Assembly: GCA_000708835.1 (NCBI GenBank)
Contig: DF236971.1
Span: forward strand, 186,001-250,000
Direction: 5' to 3'
Source of the DNA: Klebsormidium nitens
Lineage: Eukaryota > Streptophyta > Klebsormidiophyceae > Klebsormidiales > Klebsormidiaceae
DNA: 64,000 nucleotides
The notes under the pieces are model-generated. The model was given only the letters and a program-made list of their open reading frames with translations, was not told the DNA's origin and did no database searches. Shown here one piece after another: positions 11,899 through 25,800 of this stretch. The translations under genes were made by a program, and so were the position numbers. Position 1 is the first letter of the stretch; each line of letters begins with the position of its first letter.

Positions 11899-12880
11899 AA
11901 GGTTGCCCAGCCTTATTCGGTACAAAGGTGGCGGCTGCTAACGTACTGCTGCGCTTCAAACACGCCGCAAACGCTGAGGCACCGTTTAAACGCGCAATTG
12001 CCATGGGCCGGGAACGAACTGACCACAATCGCTCTCGGTCATGCGGAGTACTGTATTGCATCCGCGATCGTTCAGTATAGGTAAAGATTCCTATACGGCG
12101 GTACGCACTGATCCTACACGGGCACGCGAAGATTTCTCTACCAACGCAATCCACTTGGATCGTGGCACGCGCTGCCATGACATTGATCACGTCTGGTCGC
12201 GTGAACTTAACAGTCACGGTCAATCAACTTGAGTACAGCTTAAGTGGTATTCTGAATCCGACAGCTATAGCGCGGGCCCGGGCCGCTTAGGAGCGCGCAT
12301 GAGGTGCGGCCATTGCATGCCGCTGTGCACATACTTTCACGTGCAGCACAAGCTCTTTCGAGATTCATATGTGATGTGGTCACTCGTTGCGGGTCGATCC
12401 CAGGCCGCTAAGATGAGTAGAGAGCAGTTCCCAATGTTGTCATCGCGATCCGGTCGCTGTATGTGCTGCACAGCATTTTCATCACTGCCGTACACGTGCT
12501 GGCACTGGCACCAGCTCAGTGCCGCCCCAACGTTCATTGTTACCGGAACCTACGTATACATGGTGACTTATGAACCGGGGTCACGTCGGATTAGCCTCCT
12601 TATCCTGTTCACGCCATCATAACAGTCAGTCAGCATCTGTCGACATGTTGGCTTCATACACAGGACACAACGCCAGAACCTGCTGGCCGGCCATGTGAGC
12701 AACTGGGCACGACTCTCGTCAGGAATAGAGTAAACCTGAGAGGCCACCTAACATTCTCGTATGCAGCGCAGAGCAGCCATGCATGCTTCGAAACCTATGT
12801 ACAGCATACTGCATCGACTTTCCGGCGCAGCCATCCGGTTCCCGCGGTCCCCTCGCTCTCAGTGGTCCGGCGCATGCAAC
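11899..12880. other. Intergenic region between convergent genes
   Basis: I see no protein similarity, RNA gene or repeat here. It lies between the ends of the CEP164-like locus (+) and the RFC gene (-). Confidence 0.45.
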
Positions 12881-15800
12881 CTAGACGTACGTACTTTCCT
12901 GCGGCATGTTACAAAGAGCCCTCATCGTGTTGCTAGCCACATCCAGTAGTTGGAGGTATTCGTCTCCCCCGTCGATCAAACACTGCAACCAACACAAGAA
13001 AGAAGTTTAACAGCCTGCCCTTGCGAGCTGCTGCGCAGCAGGAATGAGTGCCCATCGATCCCATCCTTCCGCGGCTTCGGACCGCCATGCCTCGACCGCT
13101 CATCCCCAAGCAGGCGCTCGCTTGACACTTGCTCAGCTGTTGACCAGTTGGCTTGAAAGCCCATCCCCAGCACTAAAAGTTTGGCGAACAGAGGTCGGGC
13201 GCTTAGAGCGGTCTGCAGGCTTGTCCCGTGCAGCAAGGTCTTACAAAATATCGGAATACCATCAACTGGGTGTGACAGTTGCAAGTCCAAGCGTGTCAGG
13301 TAGCGCGCCGGCAGCCCACCTTATCGGCCTCGGCCACTCGCTCGCATATCCGCGCCTTCTGCTCGTCGGTGACGTCCTCCGCCCGTACCACCTCGTCGTG
13401 AAGCTGCGCAAGGAAAATCAATCGCAACAGTCACACGAGATTCAAAAGAAGGCTTCGAGCGATCGTAAAACCGTTACCTTGTCCTGCAAAGAGAGAAGTG
13501 TCTCGCTAGAGGCAGCACAAAAGTAAAGGCTCAAATAAAGCTTGCTTGCTTGAAGCTTGAAGATGGAGACCCAGCCCCTCAGAGGAGGTCGAATGCTTCA
13601 TTGCTTGGGCGGCACATCGGGACGTCGGGAGTGCGGGGGCAACGGATGTCCAAAGGCGCCGCAACAATTCCGTAGCTCCACAATAAAGTGCGTGAGACGA
13701 CATTTCCACGGCTCCACGTTTCGCGCTCTCAAAGCATTGCCGTGTCAGGAAACAGACCACCAAACGGGAAACACTAGCCTCCTGTTGACTCTTCGACAAC
13801 ACTTTTGAGTTTCGTGAATCTGTGATACAAGAGAGTAGACACGAAGGCTCCGTCGAGCCTTTCAGATCTGGCCTTCTTCAAGCATGCAGCGCCCAGGCTG
13901 CGTCTCACGCCCTCTCCTGCAAATCCGCATAGACACTCTCCCGCTACGACCAGCGGTTGGCCACTCATCCTCAATATGCTCGTGTCTTCTGGGCTAGTTC
14001 CCATGCTGATGTTTGAAGCTCACCTGGGAGAGGATCTGCGACACCGCATACCCGTCCGCAATGATGTCCGTGACCGTCCCCTGGGCCTTGTCGTAGTCGC
14101 CGCTCCGACATGACGTCAGCAGCTTCTCGATGACGTCGTCCGGGACCACCTGCGGCAAAAGCCGGCGAAGCTTGCAGTCGACCACAAGTTGCCGAGCACA
14201 ACCAGAAGCATCAGCAATTGTGGCCAAATCACCGTCATGAGCGGTTTCACTGGCATGAGCTCGGAAAGGACTGAGAGTTGGGATTCGCCTTTAAAATTAT
14301 GAGAGCAGGCTCGGGGAATATGCTCTCATGAAGCTTTCTGCAGCAGGGCGTCAACATCCGACCCGAACTTTGTAACAGGGTCTTTTCTGTTGCCTTTCTT
14401 ACACCTTTCTTACATCAGATCCGAAGTAGCAGACTCGTTCACGAGTGAGGCCAAAGAGCGGTCCAAAAGAGCGGATCTCTGTAGGCTGTAGGCAAGGAAG
14501 CGGAGCACTTTGCGGGCCAAACATTCCTGCCTACACTTGAAGCTGCACAAACTCCGCACAATTCGAGAGATGCTGTAAGAAGGACGAAGCCTTACCCCCG
14601 AAACGCTGATAATGTTTTCGCTGCTGATGCGGGACCCGAACAGTCGGCTCGCGCTCTGGAGGCACGTGATCGCTCGCCGCATGTCGCCTCCCGAGACTTT
14701 TCCCAGCGTGTTCAAAGCCTGGGGCAAGAACCCGGGAAAAACGCTCGGGTCAAGAACACACGGGGAAAAGAAGTGGTAGTAAAAAAAGCACCTGAAAGGA
14801 ACGGTCGGGTAGGCATCTGACGGCTCTGATGCGGAGGGGACGGATTGCGATGTCGATGCTACGTCGACCATCATGATGATATGATGTGGGAATCCACAAA
14901 AACCTCTGAAAACGCAAGTTGACGATACTCTGTCGGTGGGGCGGGCCTTTTGGGCCCTGTATCGCAGAGTGCATCAATCCCGTTGACCGTCTAACTTTTA
15001 TGTTGAGCGTGCTACATCGGAACTTCCGGGCTGGGCGGCCAAAATCACCCAACTGTGGCCGGCGCCTTTGCCCGGGCACGTAGAGTTGGAAAATCACGTT
15101 CATTGGTGTATTTGCCGAGCAGGGCGGCTAGTTCGACAGCTTTGGTGCAGCACGATGAGTTACCAGTCATTGCCGTGGACCATCCGCACACTCGGGCTCA
15201 AGTCCGGGGGTGCTGTCGGGGGTACCCCCGAAGTTCTGAAACTCTGCGATCAAACTCCATAAATCCTGAAGCCCCTGAAACTGTTGTGCTCTGAAGTTAT
15301 TGATGACTTGACATTATGAGGTCCTCACCAATCCAAATCTACCAGAAGTGAACGGACAGCGTCGCTATGAGGCCGAGGCTCTACAGCCGTCAAACCTATC
15401 AGTATCACCTGATAAGCAGAGAGTCTCAAGCGACTGTACTTACCTCGTCGTCAAGGGAAAGGCCCTCCTCCCGACAGATGTACTGGATGCGGTCCGTCAT
15501 GATCTCCCGCCCCAGGGGTTTGAACCGGAACTTGGCGCACCGGGACGCCAATGGCTCAATGATTCTGCAAACATCAGCAACTGGTCTTGAGATGTGGGGT
15601 CGCCAATGGCTCAATTATTCTGCACGCATCAGCAGCTGGTCTTGAAACCTTGGGGTCTGTTAGTGTTCCAAATCTGGGAACAGGGCTGTAGAGTTGTAGG
15701 GGGGTGACAAACGGCATACTTTTCCAGGTTCCGTCTTCAGGTCCAAGGAAGGTCGAGAGTTGCCATCGAGCGACTAAAAATCGTCATCTTCGCTGGAAGC

Positions 15801-18086
15801 CTTCCGACGAGCAGGACCAATTGTCGAAAGTGACGAGAAGCACGCAGTCGGAGAGCCAAGCTTGTAGCCAAGATTCCAGGCTGAATGAATTCGTCAAGTC
15901 CGAACTTTGACCACTGGCCAAAGCTAGGAGATAACCAAAAGATGCACAATCATGAAGAGATGGGACTGCAGGCTGTTTCACTGTAAAGTCCTTCTGAGCA
16001 AAGGAAACGCCACTCATGCGTCTGCTGGGCTCCTCACCTGCTGATGTAATTGCAGATGAAACAGAAGCGGGTGACTTTGGAGTACGTCTCCATAGTTCGT
16101 CGCAGCGCATTCTGCACGAGTTCGACACTTATGTCAAGGAGCGACCGGGCTCTCAAAAAACGGGTCCGGCCGAGGCTTGCCCCTCCCGAAACAACGGTTA
16201 CCTTTCCCCTCCGTGTAACCTTCACAAATGCTTCTCTCGTGCACAATCGACAGTCAGAGCATGGGTCGCTGCAAAGAACGCCAATTGCTGAAACTTATCC
16301 CAAACCGTACATTGCACCGGATGCGACACTGCAAAGATACGTCAAAATTGCTAGCGCAATCGAGCCACACCCTGTACAAACCCCATACTCAACTTACAAA
16401 CTGTCCTTTCGGAATGATGTCCACAAACTGGAGCCAATCAAGCGGGGTTCCAAAAGTACGCTTAGGTGTCTCGCAAGCCGTGTCGTCTGTTGATCACTAA
16501 TGTTGACCCGTGTCCTTCATAAGCAAACACCATCTGGTTTCAGCACCCTGACGAAATTTGTCTCAGGGACCTCGAAACACCGTTGAAATGCAAGCACCGA
16601 AAAAGAAAGAAAGAAAGCCTAGTATTCGTGCTAGGTAGTCGTATCTCCTCAAACAGTATCCAAGTAAACAAGTCTCTCGCGTTGGGATTGCATTTAAGTT
16701 ACAGGCGGGCAAAGCTCACCTGTGCGTCCTCGGTCATCGAGTCCGCCTCATCCAGAATGAGCACCTTGAAGGGCGGGCAGGGGTAACCGCTCACGCCTGG
16801 CCCAACTGCCACCGCCGCAAAGTCCTTTATCTTTGTGCGCACCACATTGATCCCCCGGTCGTCGCTGGCGTTCAACTCCAAAACCCGCGTCTTGACCAGT
16901 TCAGGCCTGGGTAGAGAGCTTGGTTCAAGTAAACTGAATTATTCAAAGAAAGCTCGCAAAACAGATGAGCCTTTCGACTGCTGCTACTTTCTACAGCAGC
17001 TAAGGGCGCCCTTAACCCACTTTGGCCCACTGAAGAAACGTCCAGTCACTTCAAACCCATATCACCTCATACTGCTGAATTCCACTCAGTCGCTCCTTAC
17101 ATCTGTGTCCATAGAAATTGGCCAAATCAGACTGCACAGAGGAATGTGCACAGAGAAACTTGCACCCACCCAAAGAGTTGCCGAGCAATAGCAAGTGCGG
17201 TCGTCGTCTTGCCCGTCCCTGGTGGCCCGTAGAATAGCAAGTGCGGCAGGTTGCCCGTCTCGAGCGAGTTCCTGAGCGTCTTGACGACCTCCTCTTGAGA
17301 TGCGACATCATTTACATTCCGGGGACGGCTGCACAAGGCGCATGCTTCAGCAGTTGCAGTAGACTTGAAGGTTCCCTCTTTTTCCAAACAGACAGACGGA
17401 CTCCGGCGCTGATGCAGGATGGAGGCTGTTTGTTAATCGATAATGCTGCATGCGCTGAGCTTGTTCGGTGTCGTCACGAGGTGGTGCGGTCATTTGCTGT
17501 GTCTTTACGGTTGCTGACCGGAAGCTTCACAGCTGCTATGAGCTCGTGCAATTATGTGGCGGACTTTTCAGGACACTATGATCCGATGAGGCCATCTAGA
17601 AAGTATGGTAGAACTGCAAATCTACAATGCACCTTTTGTTGCTTCAACGGTGTTACAACAAAATCAAATGCTGAATTGTTGAAAGACTGAAACACTCTTT
17701 TGAGTGATGCATATTTGAGTGCCGCTCTGCATAAAGCATAGCATTGCGGACTACAGAATTGAATGCAGTGTTGACGGCACAGAGGCTCTGCCCATTAAGT
17801 GCATTTTTGGTTTTATTGGTGATGAGCTGACTGGATTGGTAGGTCGGGCCTTGTTTGGTAGAAGAAGCAAGATTACGTAGCAGTCTGCACATGGGGCAAG
17901 AGACAACAGACCTGGTCGGAGGTGCATAGCAAAGAAAGTTCCTCTTGATCTAATCCTTGTGCTAGAGCAGGCCAGAAGAAGAACTATGTATCTGTAAAAA
18001 CACAGAACCAACAACGCATTCAAGTGTGTCTCCACTTACTATTTCTCGACCCAGGGCTGGGTGGAAGGACCCGGCATTGGAGCCAT
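12881..18086 (-). CDS. RFC4: Replication factor C small subunit (RFC4/RFC2 type)
   Basis: Nine exons join in phase to 340 aa: 18040-18086, 17170-17328, 16720-16906, 16038-16111, 15444-15564, 14596-14718, 14024-14149, 13320-13403 and 12881-12982. The protein is an AAA+ subunit of the clamp loader that opens PCNA and places it on primer-template DNA in the nucleus. It begins [19 protein letters not shown] and shows the RFC box, Walker [10 protein letters not shown] (50-58), [20 protein letters not shown], Walker B LDEADSMT (120-127), the arginine-finger SRC motif (163-165) and the C-terminal collar ending in [11 protein letters not shown]. Length and order match plant RFC4 (about 340 aa). Nothing essential is missing. 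A 55-base junction duplication lies upstream of exon 5 (separate entry). Its start is head to head with the LysM gene, 760 bases away. Confidence 0.96.
15547..15645 (-). repeat. Junction duplication at RFC exon 5 acceptor (55-base unit)
   Basis: The segment 'gccaatggctcaatgattctgc' to 'ctggtcttga' (15547-15590) is repeated at 15602-15645 with a few changes. On the minus strand both copies have a tgcag acceptor followed by AATAATTGAGCC or AATCATTGAGCC. Use of the upstream copy would read IIEPLA, then shift and reach a stop within about 10 codons. Confidence 0.88.
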
Positions 18087-18845
18087 GCCCGTCAGGTGCA
18101 CTCCCCACGTCTTTCGTTATATGTGTTCCTTTTCTGAAAACAGCAACTTAGAGTAGGGTTCTGGCGTGACTGCAATAAATGCCTACTAGCATGCAGACAG
18201 ACGAAAGAAGCACCCCGGATGGTGATGTCAACAGCCCCTGGTGTAGGAGCTCCTCTACCCTTTTTTGAAGTTTGATATGCAAGATATCCAGATTGGAGTT
18301 GGTATAAGATCGCTAGCGCAGGGAGATTGGATCGATGCAGAGCGTGCCGTTCAATTCCTAATGAGAGTAAAAGATCGAGGGACCTTTGTATTAACGTCCT
18401 TTCGTTTGAAGCTTTTCTTGCCCTTGCAAACGAGAGTGCCATGCACAAGCTGACAAGGAGCGGCGCAAAACAATTTGCAACACCATCCCCTGCAGATGGT
18501 CATGCTAGGCAATATGTTTCGAAGAGTTTTGGCGCGAAACCATAGGGCCGAGGTTTGCAAGTCCAATCGGACGCTAGACAGTAAAGCCACGTGGATTGTG
18601 TTTGGACTTTTCGGAGCTTACAGCCGTTCGATGAACCTGAGCTGAGGGGGCCTAGAAAAGTCAGCTGGCCCAGATGTGCTTGTGAGTGTTGCTTTTGTGC
18701 GGCGTGGCTTTCGAACTTCGAGTAGGTAATTCCTGGAACTTAGAGTTGCACATGGCCAAGAGAGCTTGTCAATGTATTAGCTCTGCAGTTGTATGAGCGC
18801 TTTAGAAGGTGCATTCTGCAATTCCTTGTTGGCCGCTTTTCAGAG
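18087..18845. promoter_or_regulatory. Divergent intergenic region between RFC4 and the LysM gene
   Basis: About 760 bases separate the two start codons, which point away from each other. No coding signal is seen. It should contain both promoters and 5' UTRs; I see no clear core motif. Confidence 0.4.
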
Positions 18846-21161
18846 ATGGCCGTCGGCATCTCCCACGTCAACGCTGGGGCTTTGACGACGTCGTTTTTGC
18901 CTACTTTGAAAAGCGGCACGGGGGCACCCGTGCAGGGTCGCCGCGTTGCAAGGAGGCTGACCCACATTTGCGCTTACACCGTCGCAGTAAGCCTCCAATC
19001 CTGGTATGAGGATTTTCTAGTTGAATCCGAAAGAAAGTGACCGGGAGACGACTTATTCTTGTCAATCTGTTTTAGCCTGATGGAGGGCTACTGAGAATCA
19101 TTCTTTGTATCAATTTGTTCCTGGCCAAAGAAGCCGTCATTTGGGCAATTGTCGTAGGTACGGCCCGGATGTCGGCTTCAGTGGCATCAACCAATGCCTG
19201 GCCTTTGCACTCATGTCAGATCTTCAAATCAAAAGTTTTGGCAAAACCAGATGTCTTAGAGCTTTTTGTTGGATTGGTTCCATGTCAATATCTGAAGTGC
19301 GCCTCGTGCCTCTTCAGATTACCTGAGAATTAGTTCTGATTGGAACGTGCCCTAGGAAGTCTCACATTCATTTTGTCCTCAACCTGAGAACAGCCGCAGC
19401 TGCTGCCAATCAGAGGACTCGCATGGATTTAGCCAAAAGGAATCCACCTGTGAAAAGAACACATTAGCCGCAGATCTTTTGCCTCGGTGTGGATTCCGAT
19501 TCGGAGGTCTGCATTTGCCCAACCATCCAACGGTATCTTTCAAAAGTTGTCCAGAATTTACCAGCCTAAATTAGCGGACTGGCAACTGCTGAGGTCACAT
19601 TTAGCCTGTTGAAATCGCAAGTGATGCGGTCCAATCGCAGACTCTGTGTACATTTCAGCTCCAAATGGAGTCCAGATCACTCAAGATTCTCACATTCAGG
19701 CGGATTGGAGAACTCAGAAAGTCTCTCGAGTTCCATGCCATGAACAAGCTGCATTAGTTCCTTGTGCCATGGGCATCCGCTGATTGTCAGATACAGATTA
19801 AACGATTCCAAATTTTGGATCTGATGAAGCAGAGTCTCTTGACTTGAAAAGCCTTCCCGAGATATCAACTTCTGATACTATGCCGGGTAGCAGTAGCCGC
19901 CTTGTTGGACAATGCTGCAAAGAGTCACCATTATGATCAACAGATATCAGTATTGGAGTTAACGTCGACCAATTGTGGGCAGACATTGAGAGTTTGCAAG
20001 GATAAATCGATTCGGTGCAGTGGTGTAAAAGAGGGAATCCTGTACAGCCCGTCAATCCAAAGGCAATTTCCGGTTTCTCATAACCTTCTCTCTGACGCAG
20101 ATTCACCTTTTTCTCTGACAGTTTCAGTTGCATTGACGCAAACCCTGTCAAACTTAAAAACCATCTCCAGTGCTACGGGCTGGGCCATCCAAATTGCAGA
20201 GTGGTATTTTTGGTCATGTTGTCGAGAGAATTTAAGGTCGTAGTCCATGATTGTTGGAGCCATACTTTCATTGTTGTCACAAAAGCTTATGGTTGTGGTC
20301 CAATGAGAGATTACTTGTAGAACATACTCCTCCCCCTGCTGCAGCCTGGGGATACCCTATGGAAGATCTCGCAGAAGGAGGGCGTAAATTTTGCAGCCCT
20401 TAAGGAGGCAAACAAGAATATCCTCAACCCAAATGTGATTTATCCTGGCCAGACGGTCATCGTTTCTGGGTGAGCTAGTGCTTCCGCTAACGGCCCTGAC
20501 TTTCTTTTCCTATGACCTTCCCTTTTCAAACAAGCAATCAAGACCGCCCTGTTTCCTCTCTACATAAGTTAAGAAGAAAAAGACAGTCTCAAGAAAAGGA
20601 TTAGATTCACTTCCACATCCGAAGAGTATAGATACTTCTCCAGTTTAAGAAGGATTGGGTGCCAGTTTTTTCCGATAACGTTGCTTCTCCGCCTCCATCA
20701 AAAAGAAAGAGCGGTAGCGCTTGTGGCTCACGTGGGCATGACAATATAAAAGGGGGTCAGTTTTGACAACTCGATTCTCTTGTCGGACAGTGTTCAGGGA
20801 TTGCTGACTTTCTGTTGCAAACTGCAAACCACTGGGTTTCGAACCTCTTCGATGTCTAGTCTTCTCATGCTTCTGAGAAAATGTGGAGAATGTGAAAGCG
20901 TGCCAAAACGCGAGTTACTGGACAGAACCTACGTAATCAGGGAATCGATTCTGTGTACCTCCAAAACCAAATTGAACCTCCGCAAATTGAAGCTCGAAGG
21001 TTCATCCTTGCAGGAAGGTCGCGACCACCTCTGTTGCCCCTTCTGGCTTAACCCCGAAGCAGAAGAATATCGGGGTGACAATCATCTTTGTGCTCCTGGG
21101 TGCGGCTATCTACTCCATTTTTGCAAGTAAGAAGACGGAGGAAGAGCCTATCTCCACCTAA
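18846..21161 (+). CDS. Small LysM-domain membrane protein with a possible plastid transit peptide
   Basis: Three exons, 18846-18986, 20345-20469 and 21014-21161, join in phase to 137 aa. Residues 1-45 are rich in Ser, Thr, Ala and Arg with no acidic residue, like a plastid transit peptide. Residues 45-88 form one LysM module: TVAPGDTLWKISQKEGV, then LKEANKNI and YPGQTVIVSG. The splice between exons 1 and 2 falls within YTVA/PGDTLW, which supports the junction. Residues about 104-126 (NIGVTIIFVLLGAAIYSIFA) form one membrane segment, followed by a charged tail KKTEEEPIST. LysM modules bind glycans with N-acetylglucosamine, such as peptidoglycan or chitin. A plastid membrane location, perhaps linked to residual plastid peptidoglycan in streptophyte algae and mosses, is speculation. 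A secretory role is the alternative. Confidence 0.82.
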
Positions 21162-22829
21162 GGCTGCGAGACGGCGAGATGGCGAGACGTCATCATGCAG
21201 GTCAGCTTGCACAGGATTCATGTGTTGCAGTAGGAAAGAACCAACGGTTAGGCTCTTGGTTCGTTTGTCAGGTCTGACAGAAGCGTACATAACTTAGGAT
21301 ATTTATCCTCCTAGCCTCTGAGGAGCTGGGAGTTCGTGCAATTGCTTCTACAAGCTTTGAACAGATAGAAATTGTGTTTGGTTGCGGACATGGATACGAT
21401 ACGTAGAAAGGTTCTTTTACTACGTGTTTGAACAAGGACACCACAGACTGCTCCTCCAGGGCAAACTTAACGGCAGCTGCAGCAGCATCCTGATAAGTTG
21501 GTTGGTGCACACGTTGCACCTAAGCTTTTGAAAATCAAGTTTAAACAACTCCAAGCGCTCCGACTGCCAGGTTGACGTCACGTGACTCAGTGACCGGGGA
21601 TGCCTAACGAATGAATCAGAATTTTGCAGCACATGCATATAATCTGGATGCTCGTTTGGATTCTTGACCGGAGTGAGCAGTTCATGCTTGCCCGACAAGC
21701 ATATGCAGTACATAGCCGCACTGCACCACTTTCTGCTCGATCTGAGCCGGCCATGTCGTGCATGTATCGTGTTGATCCATGGTAGATCTACCGATTGGAT
21801 TTATGCCGTTGGCACTGCTCACAAGCATTGCCGCGCCAATATTTTGAAAGCCCACCTCAGCGCACTATGACGCTATGATGACGTTTTACATGCGCGATAC
21901 AGGTACTATCAACAAACGTAGTCGTTGGATGGACACGAATTGCATGAGACGTTGATATAGCTGGGCACAAACACCGCGACGTGCGCGGGCGGTCTATTCG
22001 AATGATCAATGATTGATGCAGTGCATATGGTGTTATTGATGAGGCGGCCGCGGACTCATAGATGGCGGCTGCACGTTAAGCTACCATGAAGGCCTGCACG
22101 CATCATCACACAACGTAGCGTCACTAAGTCAAGCTATAGGCGGCCGCGCTGTATTTAGGCCAGTGGTTATAAAGGCATCGATCATTGAGCATGCCAGGAG
22201 TGACTCACTTTCACGCAGTCGTGAGAAAGCTCAGTATTGTCAACGTCACAGTGTGGTATACCCATTGCTAGCCAGGAGTGACTCACTGGCCGAATCGAGC
22301 TGAGTCCGTTGTTGAGTCAATGGACAAGTTTTTTACATGTCAGCTACTGAAGCGCTTCATTCGAGTCGCGAGGAGAAGCATGCTCGTTGCATGTGCAGCC
22401 AGTCCGGGCCGGTCATCAACGTTGCCGAAAATCAAATGAAGACATCTGGCAACGTACCCTTGAGCGCTAAGTTCAAGTACGTGTTGACGACAAGAGCACA
22501 CTGAGCGACTAGCCGCTGAGCCGGTTCATCAAGACCTGATGCGCTGTACTTTCAGGTCCATCTGCGTTTGTTGGTGTGTTGGAGGTCTATCGGCCCGGAT
22601 CACATGATCATATTGCTCGATTGATCCCTGTTTTTCCAACTTACATGATCATGTAACTTGCTGGTGCCGCATGCACTGCCACTCTTGATCGCTATCAATT
22701 GCAAGGCGTATTCTCCACATTACTGCCAGGGTTAGAGTTTGCTCATGACTCGTTGTGACGCAGCTCTTCCTCATAGGAGGTGGTCAAGTACATAGAAATA
22801 TCATCACGTCTATTTCGTACGCCTTGGCG
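21162..22829. other. Intergenic region between convergent genes
   Basis: 1.67 kb between the ends of the LysM gene (+) and the KH-exonuclease gene (-). No coding signal. A 17-base direct repeat, gccaggagtgactcact, occurs at 22193 and 22271. The region also has several short palindromes and NotI-like gcggccgc sites (22042-22049 and 22141 area). Confidence 0.45.
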
Positions 22830-25800
22830 CTAGTGATGTGAACCTACCGTCTCGCCTTCTTCCGGTCGCACGATTTCGTCCTTTCCTTCACGGAACTGGC
22901 GAGGGCGGGAAATGAAGTGGCCTCGTATGATGGCCTCCCCCTTTTTCACCTCGTTCACGGGGCCGATCAAGAAGATCTTGTCAGGCGGCCCTGCAGTCAG
23001 GCTGGATCAATCAGACACGAATAGAGGACTGAAGCCTATATCACTAGAATGAGAAGATAGCAGATTTGAAACAGGCGTACCGCGCTCCGCTTTCATCTGT
23101 TGTTTTTGGAGACCAACTCAGGCGTGGAAAGACGCGGTAGGGACTTTGTGGAGTGTAGCGAAGAGCTCAATTGGCCTTTCTTCACGAGCAGAAAACGTCA
23201 AAGAAGCCTGTCTGTTTTCGACATCTTATGACACTATAGTCCTATAGTTTGAAGGTACGCCCGGTGGTGATCGGGCGGTAAACCAAGATTCTACACGGAC
23301 GAAGCGAAACCAACGGGTCGGGGACGGGATTGATTAAACGGCGACATTTAGTGGCGCCAGGGCGGAGGAGCAAAAGTTCGCCCAGCAGAAACAATCAGCA
23401 GGTCGGGACCTGAACCGATCAGCTGAACATCAACGTCAAGAGCAAAGACAGCAGCTTAGAAGCAAGTACAGCCTCAGGATTATCAAAGCAGTCAACTTCG
23501 GAAGCAGCACCTCGTATCCCGCCCGTGAAGATGTCCGCTTCGACCGACTTCTTGAGCGCGACGATGGCCTCGCCCTTCCTCCCGATGACGCGCCCCATCT
23601 TGCCAGCTGGCACCTCCACAACCACCAGCGCCTCTTCGTACGGCCGCTTGTCGTACGACTCGTGGTCTGCACGTCCGAAGGGACGTCGGGGTTAGCTTGA
23701 CCGGAACACTGAAACATGGTTAGGCTCTGATTAAGGTGACTAGTGCACGGGGAGTACGCACGCATGCGGGTGCGGCCTCGTAGGGCCGCTTGTCGTACGA
23801 CTCGTGAACTGCACGTTCAAAGGATTCGAGGGTAACTTGTACCGCGAGTTGAGAGCTCGGATTGGGTCCTGCTTAAAGTGACTTGTGCCTGGGAAGGAGG
23901 ACTGCGGGTGCGGGAGTCGCAAAACCGGCAAGTGCAAAGCAATAGTTCCGGGGTCCGTGTGATCATCGCCGCAAAAACCGGGCACATGTTTGAAGGACTG
24001 AAACGGAGACTGGTCTTGACGTGCAGTCTTTGAGCTTCGAGACGTCCAAATCGGTCTCTGCAGTCGCCCTGCAGATGCATGGCAAGGTCAAGTGCCGCCC
24101 CGTTCCTGGATCCTCAGCAATACGAGACACAAAGCTACTCAATTGAGTAACATATTACAGAGAGATTGGTCGGTTCGAGCGTAATAATGTATGGTAAAGA
24201 CAGTTTTGAACATTAGTACTCCATGAAAGTGTCGTCCCATCAGCCTCAAATGATCGATGGAGTTTGCAAATGCAGCATCTCAAATGCGGATCCTCTCCCG
24301 ACAGATCTTTTGCCGTCTTTTACAGGAGGAGAACGAGCTGCGGTACCTGGCATGGGCGGCACGGGCGGCCAGTCGCTCTCCTTGCTGTTCCCGTGGCCTA
24401 TGCAGAAGCAGCGCGCGGACAGCTCGCCACGTGCCCTCAGCTGCCACCGCCCGTACACGTCCAGTTGAGCATTCATGGTCGCCCACAGCTCTGCGCCGAA
24501 AGAGTGGCTTTCACTTCAAATTCAAAACAGTCTCCACTGGTAACTACTTCGACGAGTGTTTCGGCTTCGGCCTCGAGCTGGGCTTAATCTGCTACCCTCT
24601 GCACAAATTCAAACCTTGTTTGCCAGAGTACCGAACACATCAACCTTCTTTGGCTGGGTACGTAGAGATCTTCCCACAAATCATCGTGCCAAGCAGGAGT
24701 TCCCAGCACATATCTAGCCCATAGTGCACTGAATTGCATCGAAGTTGCTCAGCAGCCAAGAAACCGGCCGAGGACTCGTTCAGCGGGTATGGAAGGCGGA
24801 ACTCGCACAGCGGAACCGGACTGACCTGGGAGGTACCGCACGTCGCCGGCCGCCACCCGCTTCATTTGCTCCGTCATGGGGCGCCTCGCCCAGAAGGTCT
24901 CGTCCTTTCGCAGCATGGCGCGGACGTCCAACTTCTCCTTGTAGCTCCGGCCTGCGTCCGAAAAAGACGAAATGCTCAGCAAGTGTAGTTTTACTTGCGT
25001 GCTCTATATCGTAGGACTGTGTCAAAAATAGGTATTCCGTCCGTGTGAGTCGTTCTGCGCACTTGGTGTATGGCGCGGACGTCCACTTTCTCCTTGTAAC
25101 TCCGGCTCCGTCCGTGAAAAACGCGTTGCTCAGCTTGTGAACATTTGCACGCCCCAGAGCGTGCTTTGAATTTATGCGTCACATCCGGTCCATTCGCTCT
25201 GAGTAGTAGCTTTGCACAAGAACTTTTGCAGAAGTCTGCAAGTAGCCGCCCAATGGATGGAAGCCACTCATTTTCCTACGTAGGCAGACTACAACATGAG
25301 TCTCTTACTTGGCGGTCTTGTATGACATCTTACTAAACTTTGACCGGCCCAGAGAAATGTCATTTTCGCAACGATCTCCCCGGACTTTTCTCAAACATGG
25401 CGTCAGGGACTCGAAGACGATCTCAAGCACGAACTTGAAAAAAGTCCTCGGTGTCCTTTGCCGAGTCTCCAAAATCGTGGGTGCAGAAGCTATGAGGTGC
25501 ACCTACTTGCGCATCAGCAGGCACATGACGAGCTTTTTGCGGCTAATCCATGCAGTCACACGAAACTTATCAGAAGTGAAACGCATTTTGAGGAGCTTCG
25601 AACAAACGGTCCAGGAAAGCAAGCACAAGAAACATACTATTCCGAAAAGATCCACAATCCCGCAACCATCGTGCACTAGGGTCCTGCCTAATCGAAAACA
25701 ATGAAAATCATCAAGCAAGACATGGTCTCCCCGCGCCGGCGCCTCACCGCCGTATCGCTTGTCCTCCAGTAGCTTGACGAACGAAATGTACGTCTGGTCG

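Noticed and set aside
12299-12622. A 107-aa open frame downstream of the CEP164-like locus
   Set aside because: Composition is irregular, no family features or splice context are seen, and it lies between two convergent genes.
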